A stretch of DNA of 64,000 nt from Halocatena halophila (GTDB lineage: Archaea; Halobacteriota; Halobacteria; Halobacteriales; Haloarculaceae). Below are positions 34,969 through 43,670 of this stretch, one piece after another. Location: contig CP071307.1 in the NCBI GenBank assembly GCA_027563145.1, forward strand, positions 372,001-436,000, written 5' to 3'. The notes beneath the pieces are model-generated. The model had not been told where the DNA came from, did no database searches, and was given only the letters and a program-made list of their open reading frames with translations. Made by a program: the position numbers and the translations under genes. Within the stretch, counting starts at the first letter, position 1, and the number at the start of each line of letters is the position of its first letter.

Positions 34969-37121
34969 TGACTACGACACAACCACACCGATTGCAGACA
35001 CACGAACCGATCCTTGAACTGAACGACGTTTCCGTGACGTTCTCGATGGATCGCGGGGATTCGCGCGTCGTCGACGAGGTGACACTCGACATCGAGCGCA
35101 ACGAAGTGCTCGGCATCGTCGGCGAGAGCGGCAGTGGGAAATCCATGCTGGCGTCTGCACTCTTGGATGCCGTCGTCGATCCCGGAACCGTCTCCGGGGA
35201 GATCACCTTCCATCCACAGGACGAGCCGTCAGTGTCCGTGCTCGAACTCTCGAAGGCCGACCGCCAGCGGTTCCGCTGGGAACAGATCGCCATGGTGTTC
35301 CAGGGTGCGATGAGCTCGTTCAACCCCGTGCGGACGATTCGAACACATTTCGTCGAGACGTTATCAGCACACGACGACGACATCGAAACGGGGATGAAAC
35401 GGGCAGCCGGAATTCTCGAGGATCTGTATCTCGATCCCGATCGCGTACTGGATAGCTATCCGCACGAACTCTCCGGTGGGATGAAACAACGTGCGCTGAT
35501 CGCACTATCGCTCGTGCTCGAGCCAGAGGTCCTCGTGATGGACGAGCCGACGGCCGCGCTGGATCTACTCATGCAGCGTTCGATCATTGGGCTGCTCGAG
35601 GAGATCAAAACCCAGTACGACCTCACGATCGTGTTCATCACGCACGATCTGCCGCTCGTCGCCGACATCGCAGATCGCGTGGCGGTGCTGTATGCGTTCG
35701 AAATCGCCGAGCTCGGGCCAACCGAGGAGATTCTCAGCGAACCGGCCCATCCGTACACACGATTGTTGCTCAAATCGACGCCGAACCTGCAGGCACCGAT
35801 CGAGTCGATGCAGCCAGTCGAAGGGGCTGCTCCGGACCCGGTAAACGTACCCGAGGGCTGTTCGTTCCACCCCCGTTGTCCGCTCGCCGATGAGACCTGC
35901 CAGGCGAACGATCCAGACGCCGCGACGGTGTCTGATCGACACACCGCTGACTGTCATCACTACGAGGCAGCTCCCGGCGCAATTCCTTTAGAGCCACCAG
36001 AGATGGACGAAATCGAGCGAACACCCAGACATCACGGCTCTGCTGGCGAGCCACTGCTGAGCCTCGATGGGCTAGAAGTGCATTTCGAGACCGAACAGAA
36101 GGGACTGGGGCTCTTTGGCGAGCCAGAGACCGTTAGCGCAGTCGATGGCGTCTCGCTCGACATCTATGAGAACGACGTGGTCGTGCTGGTTGGCGAAAGT
36201 GGCTGTGGTAAGACTACGCTCGGAAAGGCCGCAATCGGACTCCAGGAGCCGACCGGCGGAACCGTCCGCTACCGCGGCCAGGACATCTACGGCGACGACT
36301 CCGATGTGGATGCGACCGATCGATTCAGTGCGGACGAAATTCGTCGCGCATTGCAGATTGTCCATCAGGACCCCGGGAGTTCGCTCAATCCACACCACCG
36401 CATCCGATCAATTCTCGAGGCACCGCTCAAACAGTGGTACGACGACCTCGACGGCAACGATAGACAGAGTCGGATTCTTGGGCTGCTAGAGCACGTGGGG
36501 ATGACTCCTGCAGACGATTACATCGATCGGTATCCACACCAGCTTTCCGGCGGCGAACAACAGCGTGTGGCGCTGATCCGCGCAATGTTGTTGAATCCGG
36601 AGCTGATTCTCGCAGACGAGCCGATCAGCGCGCTCGATGTGTCGCTTCGCGTCGAGATGATGGATCTGTTGATTCAGCTCCAGGAGACGTTCAACACGTC
36701 GTATCTGTTCGTCTCACACGATCTCTCGAACGCCCGCTACATCGCAGAGAAGACCGGCGGGCGGATCGGCGTGGTGTATCTCGGCGAACTCGTCGAGATT
36801 GGCCCTCCAGAACAGATCATTCACGACCCTCAGCACCCCTACACCCGCGCACTGCGGTGGGCAACCCCACAGCTCACCTACCGCGACGACCGGGCACAAA
36901 CGCCACCAATTCGGACGATCGACATTCCAGATCCGACGGATCCACCGTCGGGCTGTCGGTATCACACACGGTGTCCGGAGGCGCGTAAGGTGTGTGCACA
37001 GTCGGCTCCCGCAACGAAGTCAGGATCGGACGCAGAAGGTCACGAGGTGGCCTGCTACCGGGTGCAAGACGACCACGACTACTGGGAGGACGCTCCGATC
37101 GACGACGCGGACCTGGACTGA
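34968..37121 (+). CDS. Fused ABC ATPase, DppD-DppF-like
   Basis: A 717-residue chain holding two complete peptide/oligosaccharide-type ATPase domains. The first has Walker [11 protein letters not shown] near residue 53, signature [10 protein letters not shown] near 165 and Walker [11 protein letters not shown] near 190. The second has GESGCGKTT near residue 410, signature [10 protein letters not shown] near 525 and [14 protein letters not shown]. Each is followed by the oligopeptide-type C-terminal cluster with cysteines ([17 protein letters not shown] and [17 protein letters not shown]), which may bind an iron-sulfur cluster as in related proteins. It closes the operon and energises the permease pair. 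Confidence 0.92.
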   Translation: MTTTQPHRLQTHEPILELNDVSVTFSMDRGDSRVVDEVTLDIERNEVLGIVGESGSGKSMLASALLDAVVDPGTVSGEITFHPQDEPSVSVLELSKADRQRFRWEQIAMVFQGAMSSFNPVRTIRTHFVETLSAHDDDIETGMKRAAGILEDLYLDPDRVLDSYPHELSGGMKQRALIALSLVLEPEVLVMDEPTAALDLLMQRSIIGLLEEIKTQYDLTIVFITHDLPLVADIADRVAVLYAFEIAELGPTEEILSEPAHPYTRLLLKSTPNLQAPIESMQPVEGAAPDPVNVPEGCSFHPRCPLADETCQANDPDAATVSDRHTADCHHYEAAPGAIPLEPPEMDEIERTPRHHGSAGEPLLSLDGLEVHFETEQKGLGLFGEPETVSAVDGVSLDIYENDVVVLVGESGCGKTTLGKAAIGLQEPTGGTVRYRGQDIYGDDSDVDATDRFSADEIRRALQIVHQDPGSSLNPHHRIRSILEAPLKQWYDDLDGNDRQSRILGLLEHVGMTPADDYIDRYPHQLSGGEQQRVALIRAMLLNPELILADEPISALDVSLRVEMMDLLIQLQETFNTSYLFVSHDLSNARYIAEKTGGRIGVVYLGELVEIGPPEQIIHDPQHPYTRALRWATPQLTYRDDRAQTPPIRTIDIPDPTDPPSGCRYHTRCPEARKVCAQSAPATKSGSDAEGHEVACYRVQDDHDYWEDAPIDDADLD

Positions 37122-37188
37122 CGGTCGACGCTTGGCTGCACTGAGACGAACTGTTATGTGAACCCAGTTCGTGCCGTCAGATGGGTCA

Positions 37189-37623
37189 ATGGAGCACTTT
37201 TCAGCAGACGACGGGACGGTCGTCGTCAGACTCGACAGAGACGAACCGATTCTCGAATCCCTCCGGCGGGTGTGTTCTGCACACGGTATCGACACCGGTG
37301 TCGTACTCTCTGGCATCGCGACTGTCCAGTCGCTTCCGATACATTACGTCGATCGGACCACGATCACCGAAGACCGCGAGGACAGAAACACGATGGTCAC
37401 CTATGAGGGTGCCTGGGAGATCAACAGCATCGGTGGCGTAATTGCCGACGGGGAACCACATCTTCACATCACCGGGTTTGACGGAGAACGGACGGTGGCT
37501 GGTCACCTAGAAGAGGGGTGTTTGATCAACGTTCTTGGTGAGTTCACCCTCACAGGATTCGATGGGCTAGAACTCACGCGAACGCCGGACGAAAATGGCA
37601 TCTCGAAACTCACCGAACAGTAG
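37189..37623 (+). CDS. PPC-domain (DUF296) protein
   Basis: A 144-residue PPC domain, known from plant AT-hook proteins and present in many prokaryotes. The core GGVIADGEPHLHITGFDGER with a following AGHLEEGCLINVLGE carries the conserved histidines thought to bind metal. Prokaryotic members form trimers; their role is unknown, though DNA binding is often assumed. The frame opens at a GTG at 37171; GTTATGTG upstream favours the ATG at 37189. It follows the transporter operon by 67 bp in the same direction. Confidence 0.85.
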   Translation: MEHFSADDGTVVVRLDRDEPILESLRRVCSAHGIDTGVVLSGIATVQSLPIHYVDRTTITEDREDRNTMVTYEGAWEINSIGGVIADGEPHLHITGFDGERTVAGHLEEGCLINVLGEFTLTGFDGLELTRTPDENGISKLTEQ

Positions 37624-37647
37624 CTGCGCGCTCGGTCAGGTCGGCGT

Positions 37648-37896
37648 TCAGTGGCGATACCACCAGAGCGCACCATAGCCGACGAGCCCGGTCAGAATCA
37701 GCGCACCGCCCCACACGGGGAGAATCGCCGCCCAGATACCCCACGTTTCGGTCGTCGCTGGAGTTACCAGCACCGTGTCAATGATTGCTGCGAGCACGAC
37801 GAGCACCAGCCCGGCGAGAACGAGCTGCAACAGTCGAGAGTTCAACAGCTGTTCACCAATCGATTCGACTGTACTGCGGCCAGTCGCCTGTGACAT
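37648..37896 (-). CDS. Small two-helix membrane protein
   Basis: An 82-residue protein with a hydrophilic N-terminal 20 residues and two membrane helices (LLQLVLAGLVLVVLAAIIDT and WAAILPVWGGALILTGLVGY), ending in WWYRH. It lies in the gap between the PPC gene and the aldehyde dehydrogenase gene and runs convergent to the former. The family is not recognised. Confidence 0.55.
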   Translation of the reverse strand: MSQATGRSTVESIGEQLLNSRLLQLVLAGLVLVVLAAIIDTVLVTPATTETWGIWAAILPVWGGALILTGLVGYGALWWYRH

Positions 37897-37931
37897 GTGT
37901 GCAGAGATCTAACCATTCAATCACAATAGCC

Positions 37932-37950
37932 TTTTGGAAGACAACCAAAA
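37932..37950. promoter_or_regulatory. Inverted repeat upstream of the aldehyde dehydrogenase gene
   Basis: TTTTGG-AAGACAA-CCAAAA is a 6-bp inverted repeat with 7-bp spacing, 34 bp before the start codon and just upstream of the probable TATA region (about 37952-37961). It contains TGGAAGACA, close to the TGGAAATCA/TGGAAAACA elements at other promoters of the island. Confidence 0.45.
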
Positions 37951-37983
37951 CACTCGTAATCATAGCGGGACAACTACGGTTCG

Positions 37984-39432
37984 ATGACGCCAGTGACTGA
38001 CAACTACGTCGATGGAGAGTGGTGCAGCGCCGAGCACAGTGAGACGTTCTCGGTCACCAATCCCGCAACGGGAGCGGTGGTCGGTGAGTACCAATCATCA
38101 ACCGAGAATGACGTTGAACGGGCGATAGAAGCGGCAGTGAGCGCACAGGACACATGGGCAATGACGCCGGGGCCACAGCGTGGAGAAATTCTCCGACGTA
38201 CTGCGGGTAAGCTTGACGCGCGCGCAGAGGAGCTTACCGAACTACTGGTGACAGAAGAGGGAAAGACGTGGTCTGAGGCTGCCGGTGAAGTTGGCCGGGC
38301 GGTGGACATCTTTTATTACTACGCCGAGAAGGCACGCGATCTGGGTGGCCAGGTGAAAAGTTCCTCGGCCGAAGAGACGCAGCTGTACACCGTCTCGGAG
38401 CCACTCGGCGTGGCGGCAATTATCACGCCATGGAATTATCCGATCGCCATTCCGGCCTGGAAACTCGCGCCGGCGCTCGCGAGTGGCAACACCGTCGTGT
38501 TCAAACCGGCATCCGGGGCTCCCGGCGTCGGAACGGCCATCGTGGAGTGTCTCGAGGCGGCTGGACTCCCCGAGGGCGTCTGTAACTGCACCACCGGGTC
38601 GGGAAGCGTGGTGGTTTCGCCGTTGCTCGACCACGAAGATGTGGACAGCGTCTCCTTTACCGGTTCGACGAGCGTTGGGACGCACGTTGCCCAGACGGCC
38701 GCCGATGATCTAAAGCGAGTACAGTGTGAGATGGGGGGGAAGAATCCGACGGTCGTCATGCCCAGTGCGGACCTCACAATGGCTGCCGAAATCGTGGCAA
38801 GTGGTGGCTTTGGAACGACCGGCCAGTCGTGTACCGCCACCTCGCGGGCGATCGTCCACACCGACGTTGTCGATGCGTTCACCGACGAACTCGTCGAACA
38901 GGCAACATCGTACGCGGTTGGCCCGGGCATCGACGATCCGGATATGGGACCACAGGTCTCAAAAGAAGAACTCGACTCGACGCTTTCGGCGATTGCGGAC
39001 GGAACGAGCGAGGGCGCAACGCTCGAAACGGGCGGGAAACAACTCGAAGGCGATCAGTACGACGACGGCCACTTCGTCGCGCCGACGGTGTTCTCCGGGG
39101 TGGAACCGTCAATGTCGATCGCCCGCGATGAGATCTTCGGCCCAGTGGTCAGCGTCATCGAAACAGCGTCGTTCGATGCAGCCATCGAGCTAGCAAACGA
39201 CTCCCGGTATGGCCTCGCTGCAAGCATCGTCACCGACGACCACACCGAAGCGACCCGATTTATCAACGAGGTCGAAGCCGGTGTCGTGAAGGTCAACGAG
39301 AAAACAACCGGCCTGGAGCTGCACGTTCCGTTCGGTGGAATGAAAGATTCCTCTACGAACACGTATCGCGAACAGGGTGACGCTGGCCTCGAATTCTTCA
39401 CGACGACGAAAACAGTGTACGACGCGTACTAA
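37984..39432 (+). CDS. 2-oxoglutarate semialdehyde dehydrogenase-like aldehyde dehydrogenase
   Basis: A 482-residue NAD(P)-dependent aldehyde dehydrogenase. Motifs: ITPWNYPIAIPAWKLAPALA, the catalytic glutamate region in CEMGGKNPTVV near residue 249, and the nucleophile cysteine in GQSCTATSRA near 282. In the galacturonate route the substrate would be 2,5-dioxopentanoate made by the KdgD-like enzyme, giving 2-oxoglutarate for the citrate cycle. A succinate-semialdehyde or other aldehyde specificity cannot be excluded from sequence alone. The stop codon overlaps that of the convergent uronate dehydrogenase gene. Confidence 0.83.
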   Translation: MTPVTDNYVDGEWCSAEHSETFSVTNPATGAVVGEYQSSTENDVERAIEAAVSAQDTWAMTPGPQRGEILRRTAGKLDARAEELTELLVTEEGKTWSEAAGEVGRAVDIFYYYAEKARDLGGQVKSSSAEETQLYTVSEPLGVAAIITPWNYPIAIPAWKLAPALASGNTVVFKPASGAPGVGTAIVECLEAAGLPEGVCNCTTGSGSVVVSPLLDHEDVDSVSFTGSTSVGTHVAQTAADDLKRVQCEMGGKNPTVVMPSADLTMAAEIVASGGFGTTGQSCTATSRAIVHTDVVDAFTDELVEQATSYAVGPGIDDPDMGPQVSKEELDSTLSAIADGTSEGATLETGGKQLEGDQYDDGHFVAPTVFSGVEPSMSIARDEIFGPVVSVIETASFDAAIELANDSRYGLAASIVTDDHTEATRFINEVEAGVVKVNEKTTGLELHVPFGGMKDSSTNTYREQGDAGLEFFTTTKTVYDAY

Positions 39433-40268
39433 CCATCTGTGGGCGGCCCATCCCATCGGTGACCACCGTCCTGGGGGTCGTAGCCGATGACCTCGCGGGC
39501 ATGGTCAATATCTAACCAGCGCCCGGCGTTGTCGCTCACGCCGTAGAACACGTCGAACGAGACGGTCTCATCACGCAAACAGCAATCCACCTGGTGGGCA
39601 AAGTCACGACGGGACTGCCACAGCGCCTTCATTCTGGCCACTGCACGCTGATACTGGTCCGAATCCCGGTCGAATTCACCGCTGTCGACACCGTGTTCTG
39701 CGTCACCGTACGGATGGTCGTACTGCGTACCGTTGACTGTCCCAACCCGGAGCGAGTAGAACCGCCGGGGATACTCGTGACACTCGGTGTAGTAGCGCCC
39801 GAGAGCCTCACCGAAGCATTTTGTCGCTCCATAGAACGAATCCGGGCGGACTGGATCGGTGTGATCGACGGTGAGATCGTGACTCGGAGCATACACGGCT
39901 GGTGCGTGCTCTAGTTCGTACATTCCCACGGCATGGTTCGAGGAGATAAACACGAATCGTTCGTGTTCACCACGACGAGCCGCCTCAAGCGCATTGTACA
40001 TGCCGATGATGTTGGGTTCGAGGACGGTTTCAAAGTCACCATCGGTGTATGGGTACGCTGCCATATGCACCATCGCGTCGTGGCCGCTGGCGGCCCCAAT
40101 CAGCGTGTCCCTGTCGGCCACGTCGGCCACGATCGTGTCGTAGCCACCGTACGGATGGTCTGTCGGCCGATCGGACCGATTGAGATACGTCCAGTCGTAG
40201 GCATCCTCAAGATGGTCGATCAGGGCTGTACCACACCGACCGTACGCACCAGTCAGTAACACGTCCAT
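39429..40268 (-). CDS. udh: NAD-dependent uronate dehydrogenase
   Basis: A 279-residue extended short-chain dehydrogenase. The nucleotide motif is TGAYGRCGTALIDHL, the catalytic serine sits in VFISSNHAVGMYE and the Tyr-Lys pair in RPDSFYGATKCFGEALGRYY. Together with LRVGTVNG and the C-terminal VFYGVSDNAGRWLDIDHA these match bacterial uronate dehydrogenase, which oxidises galacturonate and glucuronate to the aldaro-1,5-lactone. It is the first step of the oxidative route and the enzyme that best identifies the pathway. The minus-strand TATA-like element at 40291-40300 places a leaderless start at 40268. Confidence 0.88.
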   Translation of the reverse strand: MDVLLTGAYGRCGTALIDHLEDAYDWTYLNRSDRPTDHPYGGYDTIVADVADRDTLIGAASGHDAMVHMAAYPYTDGDFETVLEPNIIGMYNALEAARRGEHERFVFISSNHAVGMYELEHAPAVYAPSHDLTVDHTDPVRPDSFYGATKCFGEALGRYYTECHEYPRRFYSLRVGTVNGTQYDHPYGDAEHGVDSGEFDRDSDQYQRAVARMKALWQSRRDFAHQVDCCLRDETVSFDVFYGVSDNAGRWLDIDHAREVIGYDPQDGGHRWDGPPTDG

Positions 40269-40270
40269 AC

Positions 40271-40283
40271 GGAATGATTTCCA
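40271..40283. promoter_or_regulatory. IclR-type operator candidate at the udh promoter
   Basis: On the minus strand this reads TGGAAATCATTCC, close to the bacterial IclR consensus TGGAAATNATTTCCA. It lies between the TATA-like box (40291-40300) and the start codon of udh, a position where binding would repress. The IclR gene is the next gene upstream. Confidence 0.5.
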
Positions 40284-40324
40284 TAGGAGCTATTAAATTG
40301 ATGGGGAGATGGGGGAGCCGGTCG

Positions 40325-41122
40325 TCAGTCGAACTCGCTGACCCCCGTGGACGAGAATTTGGTGTTGAGTTCGATGACGTTCGCCGCCCGCTGGACGTGG
40401 TCGGCAAACTCTCCGTGAATCCGGTCGTCGGTGAACCGACTCGATGGCCCGGTGATCGAGATCGCACCGAGAACGGTCTCCTCGTGTCGGACGGGTGCCG
40501 AGACACAACGCAACCCCTGAATGTTTTCCTCGTCGTCGACGCCGTACCCCTGCGATTCGATCCGGTCGAGTTCGGAGTGGAGTTCCGCAGGCTCAGTAAT
40601 CGTGTTCGGCGTGTTGGCTTCGTAGTCGGCGTTCGAGACGATCGACGCCGTTCGGTCTGTGGGCATGAACGCGAGAATCGTTTTCCCGAGCGACGTGGAG
40701 TACATGGGTTGTTGGATGCCCACACGAGAGCGGGTTTCCACCGCCTGATCGCCCGCTGCCTTGTAGAGATAGCTCACCATGCCGTGCTCTTCGATTCCGA
40801 ACTGAACGATTTCGCCCGTGGTCTCGGCCAGCTCGTCAACCTCCTTTGTGATTACGTCATAGTTTCCCACCTGCTCTCTGACACGGTTGGCAATATCGAG
40901 CACGCGGAGGCTCAACCGGTAGCCCTCTGGCTCTTGCACCAGATAGTTGCGCTCAGTCAGCGTCTGTAAATGGCTGTAGATCGTGCTCTTTGAGTGTCCA
41001 AGTTCGTTTGCAAGCTCCGTTACCCCAACGTGTTTTCGCTCCTGCAACACCTCGATGATGTTGAACGCGATCGTTACCGAACGAATCGTCCGTCCGGAAT
41101 ATCCATCTTCGGACACCGTCAT
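40325..41122 (-). CDS. IclR-family transcriptional regulator
   Basis: A 265-residue regulator. The N-terminal winged helix is RTIRSVTIAFNIIEVLQERK, then VTELANELGHSKSTIYSHLQ and TLTERNYLVQEPEGYRL. The C-terminal effector domain follows (GEIVQFGIEEHGMVSYLYKA, SLGKTILAFMP, and GLRCVSAPVRHEETVLGAIS). IclR proteins often sense aromatic or sugar acids, so galacturonate or a later intermediate is the likely ligand. The frame opens at a GTG at 41143, with ATGs at 41134 and 41122; the TATA-like box at 41144-41153 fits the ATG at 41122. It is the only obvious regulator of the pectin island. Confidence 0.87.
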   Translation of the reverse strand: MTVSEDGYSGRTIRSVTIAFNIIEVLQERKHVGVTELANELGHSKSTIYSHLQTLTERNYLVQEPEGYRLSLRVLDIANRVREQVGNYDVITKEVDELAETTGEIVQFGIEEHGMVSYLYKAAGDQAVETRSRVGIQQPMYSTSLGKTILAFMPTDRTASIVSNADYEANTPNTITEPAELHSELDRIESQGYGVDDEENIQGLRCVSAPVRHEETVLGAISITGPSSRFTDDRIHGEFADHVQRAANVIELNTKFSSTGVSEFD

Positions 41123-41143
41123 TGTTTTCCACATGTTTTCCAC
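41123..41143. promoter_or_regulatory. Direct repeat overlapping the iclR promoter
   Basis: Two exact copies of the 10-mer TGTTTTCCAC (41123-41132 and 41134-41143; GTGGAAAACA on the other strand), spaced 11 bp apart or one helical turn. They fill the space between the TATA-like box (41144-41153) and the start codon. This is a likely autoregulatory site of the IclR protein. Confidence 0.5.
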
Positions 41144-41540
41144 CTATATAATTCTGTTCCCGCTTGGCGAAAGGTCGACGACCCAGCCCCCAGTTCGCGT
41201 TTTGGGCTCGACCGAACAGTAGCCAGCACACGGCGTGTTCTCATCTGGAAATCACACCGAATTCCCGCGTCAATTTCGTATCGTGTGGCGAGTTACGTTC
41301 GGGTAGCGGGAACGAACCGGCTTCCAGTACTGTGTGTACACTGCGGTGTCGCCGCCGTTCGCCAGCAGCAGCACCCCCTATTTACAGCTGTACTTCTGTA
41401 ATTGTTCGTGAGTAGGGAATGAAGACTGGTGAACAATCTCAAACAGTTCGCAAAATAATCAGTCAAGTATATTATTATATAAAATATCTTCAATTATTTT
41501 TTAATAGTATACTGAATTAGTAGCATCACGGTGTCAATGT
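41144..41540. promoter_or_regulatory. Intergenic region between iclR and the pectate lyase gene
   Basis: The leftmost bases (41144-41153) are the minus-strand TATA-like box of iclR. A copy of TGGAAATCA lies at 41246-41254. From about 41440 the DNA becomes AT-rich, and GTATACTG near 41507-41514 is a possible TATA box for the pectate lyase gene. No gene is visible here. Confidence 0.45.
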
Positions 41541-43667
41541 ATGACACAAAATAGGCGCACATTTCTTCGTGCGTTAACAGCGGGGAGTATCGCGACGGGA
41601 CTGTTCAGTGGAATCAGTGCGGGGGCGACACCCATATCCGTTTCGGGCGGGGGCACCGATATCTGGAACCAGGCCGACGCATTTCATTACTACTACACGG
41701 AGCTCACCGGTGATTTCGACGTGAGCGTACACACGGACACCGTCCCGGATACTGATAGCTGGGCAAAGGCCGGGCTGATGGTTCGCCAGACGTTGAACGC
41801 AGACGCTGAAAACGCCATGGTCCGTCGGCGACCGAACGGAGAAGTGTCCTTCCAGTGGCGGGGAGACGACGGTAACGACACGGTGAGTACCACCTCGGAT
41901 GGCGGGAGCGATGAATCTGACGTTCCCAACGGATACATCAGCGCCGACTGGCTACGGTTGACCCGGAGCGGTGATACGATCACGGCGTACGGATCGACCG
42001 ACGGAAACGGCTGGACACGGATCAGTTCGATCGAACCGAGCACGATCGACTTCGCCGAGGACGCCTACGTCGGACTTGCGGTGACGAGTCACAACGAGGG
42101 GACGCTCTGTTCGGTTCCGTTCGACAGTCTTTCCGGGGTGACGCCGACGGCGAATCGTGACATCGGCGACGTTTCGATTGCGGGAAGTGTCTCTGGTGGT
42201 GGCGGAACCGACCGAGATCCAATCGTTTCGACGGGTGCAGTCACCGACGTGGGGAGCAGTTCGTTGCACGTTACGGGGAGTCTCGACGATCTCGGCGATG
42301 CAGCCTCGGCGACAGTGGGCTTTGAGTATCGATCACCGGGCAACAACTGGTCGCAGACCACAACCGAGACACTGGGATCAACCGGATCGTTTTCTCGATC
42401 GATCGACGGGCTCGCTTCATCAACCACCTATGAGATTCGGGCAATTGCATCGGCAAGCGACGGCGACATCGCAACCGGGACCACAGTGACCACGGAGACA
42501 ACCGACGGCGGTGGGGGCTCCCAGCCCGGCGGTGCCATGTTCGATCCCGAGGATGGATTCGCCACGACCGACTGGTTCGACGACTCGGTAACCGTCCACC
42601 GAGTAACCGAAGCGACGGTGAGCGCGGTCCGATCAGCGTTCGAGGCGAGTGGCCCACGGCTGGTCGTCTTCGAAACCAGCGGCGTGATCGATCTCGAGAC
42701 GAATGATCTCGAGATCACGAATCCGTACTGTTGGGTCGCCGGACAGACTGCGCCGTCACCCGGAATCACGTTCATCAACGGAATGATCCAGGTCGCGGCC
42801 GACAACTGCGTCGTCCAGCATCTCCGCATTTTCCGGGGTGAAGACGGGGGCGCTGCCGAGGGAGCCGATCCGATGAACAACGCCGACGAAACGTCGAACG
42901 TGATCTTCGATCACTGTACGGCGTTCTGGGGGCGCGACGAAAATCTCTCGGTTGGCTACGACAGCACGAATACGACGATCACCAACTCGTTGATCGCTGA
43001 AGGGCTGGACGAACCCGAAGAGAATTCGAACGGCTCGCTCGTTGGCAATGGTGCCTCAAACGTCGCAATTCTCGGATCGGTGTATGCGGCCAACAACGAC
43101 CGGAATCCGCGACTGAAAGACAATACCCAGAGCGTGATCGCCAACTCGCTGGTGTATTACTTCGATAAGGCAATCATGATCTCTGATGGTGCCCAGGCGT
43201 CAGTGGTCAACAACCAGTATCTGGGCCGATTCGACTGGTCCGACGCTGTCATCAAGGGAGATGGAAGCGTCTACATCGAGAACAACGACGTTGCCGACCC
43301 ACCACAGAACGGTCGGACGTTCTGCAGCACCAGCCAGCTTAACAGTGTGCCGCTCTGGCCATCGGGGCTCTCGGTGATGAACACAAACGAGGTCGAGAAT
43401 CACAATCTGGCCTACGCTGGCGCACGACCCGCGGATCGTATCAGTCACGAACAACGCGTAATCGACGATATCGCCGCGCGCGCACACGAAACGAACGTTT
43501 CCGACCCGGACAATGCACCAGGAATTCCAGGTACCGAAGACGAGGTCGGCGGCTATCCCGATCACAGCAGCTCGACGCATTCGTTGTTTGTTCCGGAGAG
43601 TGATCTGCGCGGCTGGATCGACGCGTGGGCGCTTGCTGTCGAAGAGCCCAACACGAATCCGCCGTGA
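41541..43667 (+). CDS. Exported PL1 pectate lyase with N-terminal beta-sandwich module
   Basis: A 708-residue secreted enzyme. The N-terminus is a twin-arginine signal (NRRTFLRALTAGSIATGLFS). Residues about 30-200 form a concanavalin-like beta-sandwich of the DUF1349 kind (ELTGDFDVSVHTDTVPDTDS, AGLMVRQTLNADAENAMVRR). Residues about 230-325 look like a fibronectin-III-type module, and a Gly-rich linker leads to the catalytic beta-helix (about 335-690) with VIFDHCTAFWGRDENLSVG, QVAADNCVVQHLRIFRGEDG and NPRLKDNTQSVIANSLVYYF. PL1 enzymes cleave polygalacturonate by beta-elimination and need calcium. It supplies the outside step of the island and lies next to iclR. Confidence 0.85.
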   Translation: MTQNRRTFLRALTAGSIATGLFSGISAGATPISVSGGGTDIWNQADAFHYYYTELTGDFDVSVHTDTVPDTDSWAKAGLMVRQTLNADAENAMVRRRPNGEVSFQWRGDDGNDTVSTTSDGGSDESDVPNGYISADWLRLTRSGDTITAYGSTDGNGWTRISSIEPSTIDFAEDAYVGLAVTSHNEGTLCSVPFDSLSGVTPTANRDIGDVSIAGSVSGGGGTDRDPIVSTGAVTDVGSSSLHVTGSLDDLGDAASATVGFEYRSPGNNWSQTTTETLGSTGSFSRSIDGLASSTTYEIRAIASASDGDIATGTTVTTETTDGGGGSQPGGAMFDPEDGFATTDWFDDSVTVHRVTEATVSAVRSAFEASGPRLVVFETSGVIDLETNDLEITNPYCWVAGQTAPSPGITFINGMIQVAADNCVVQHLRIFRGEDGGAAEGADPMNNADETSNVIFDHCTAFWGRDENLSVGYDSTNTTITNSLIAEGLDEPEENSNGSLVGNGASNVAILGSVYAANNDRNPRLKDNTQSVIANSLVYYFDKAIMISDGAQASVVNNQYLGRFDWSDAVIKGDGSVYIENNDVADPPQNGRTFCSTSQLNSVPLWPSGLSVMNTNEVENHNLAYAGARPADRISHEQRVIDDIAARAHETNVSDPDNAPGIPGTEDEVGGYPDHSSSTHSLFVPESDLRGWIDAWALAVEEPNTNPP

Positions 43668-43670
43668 GGC

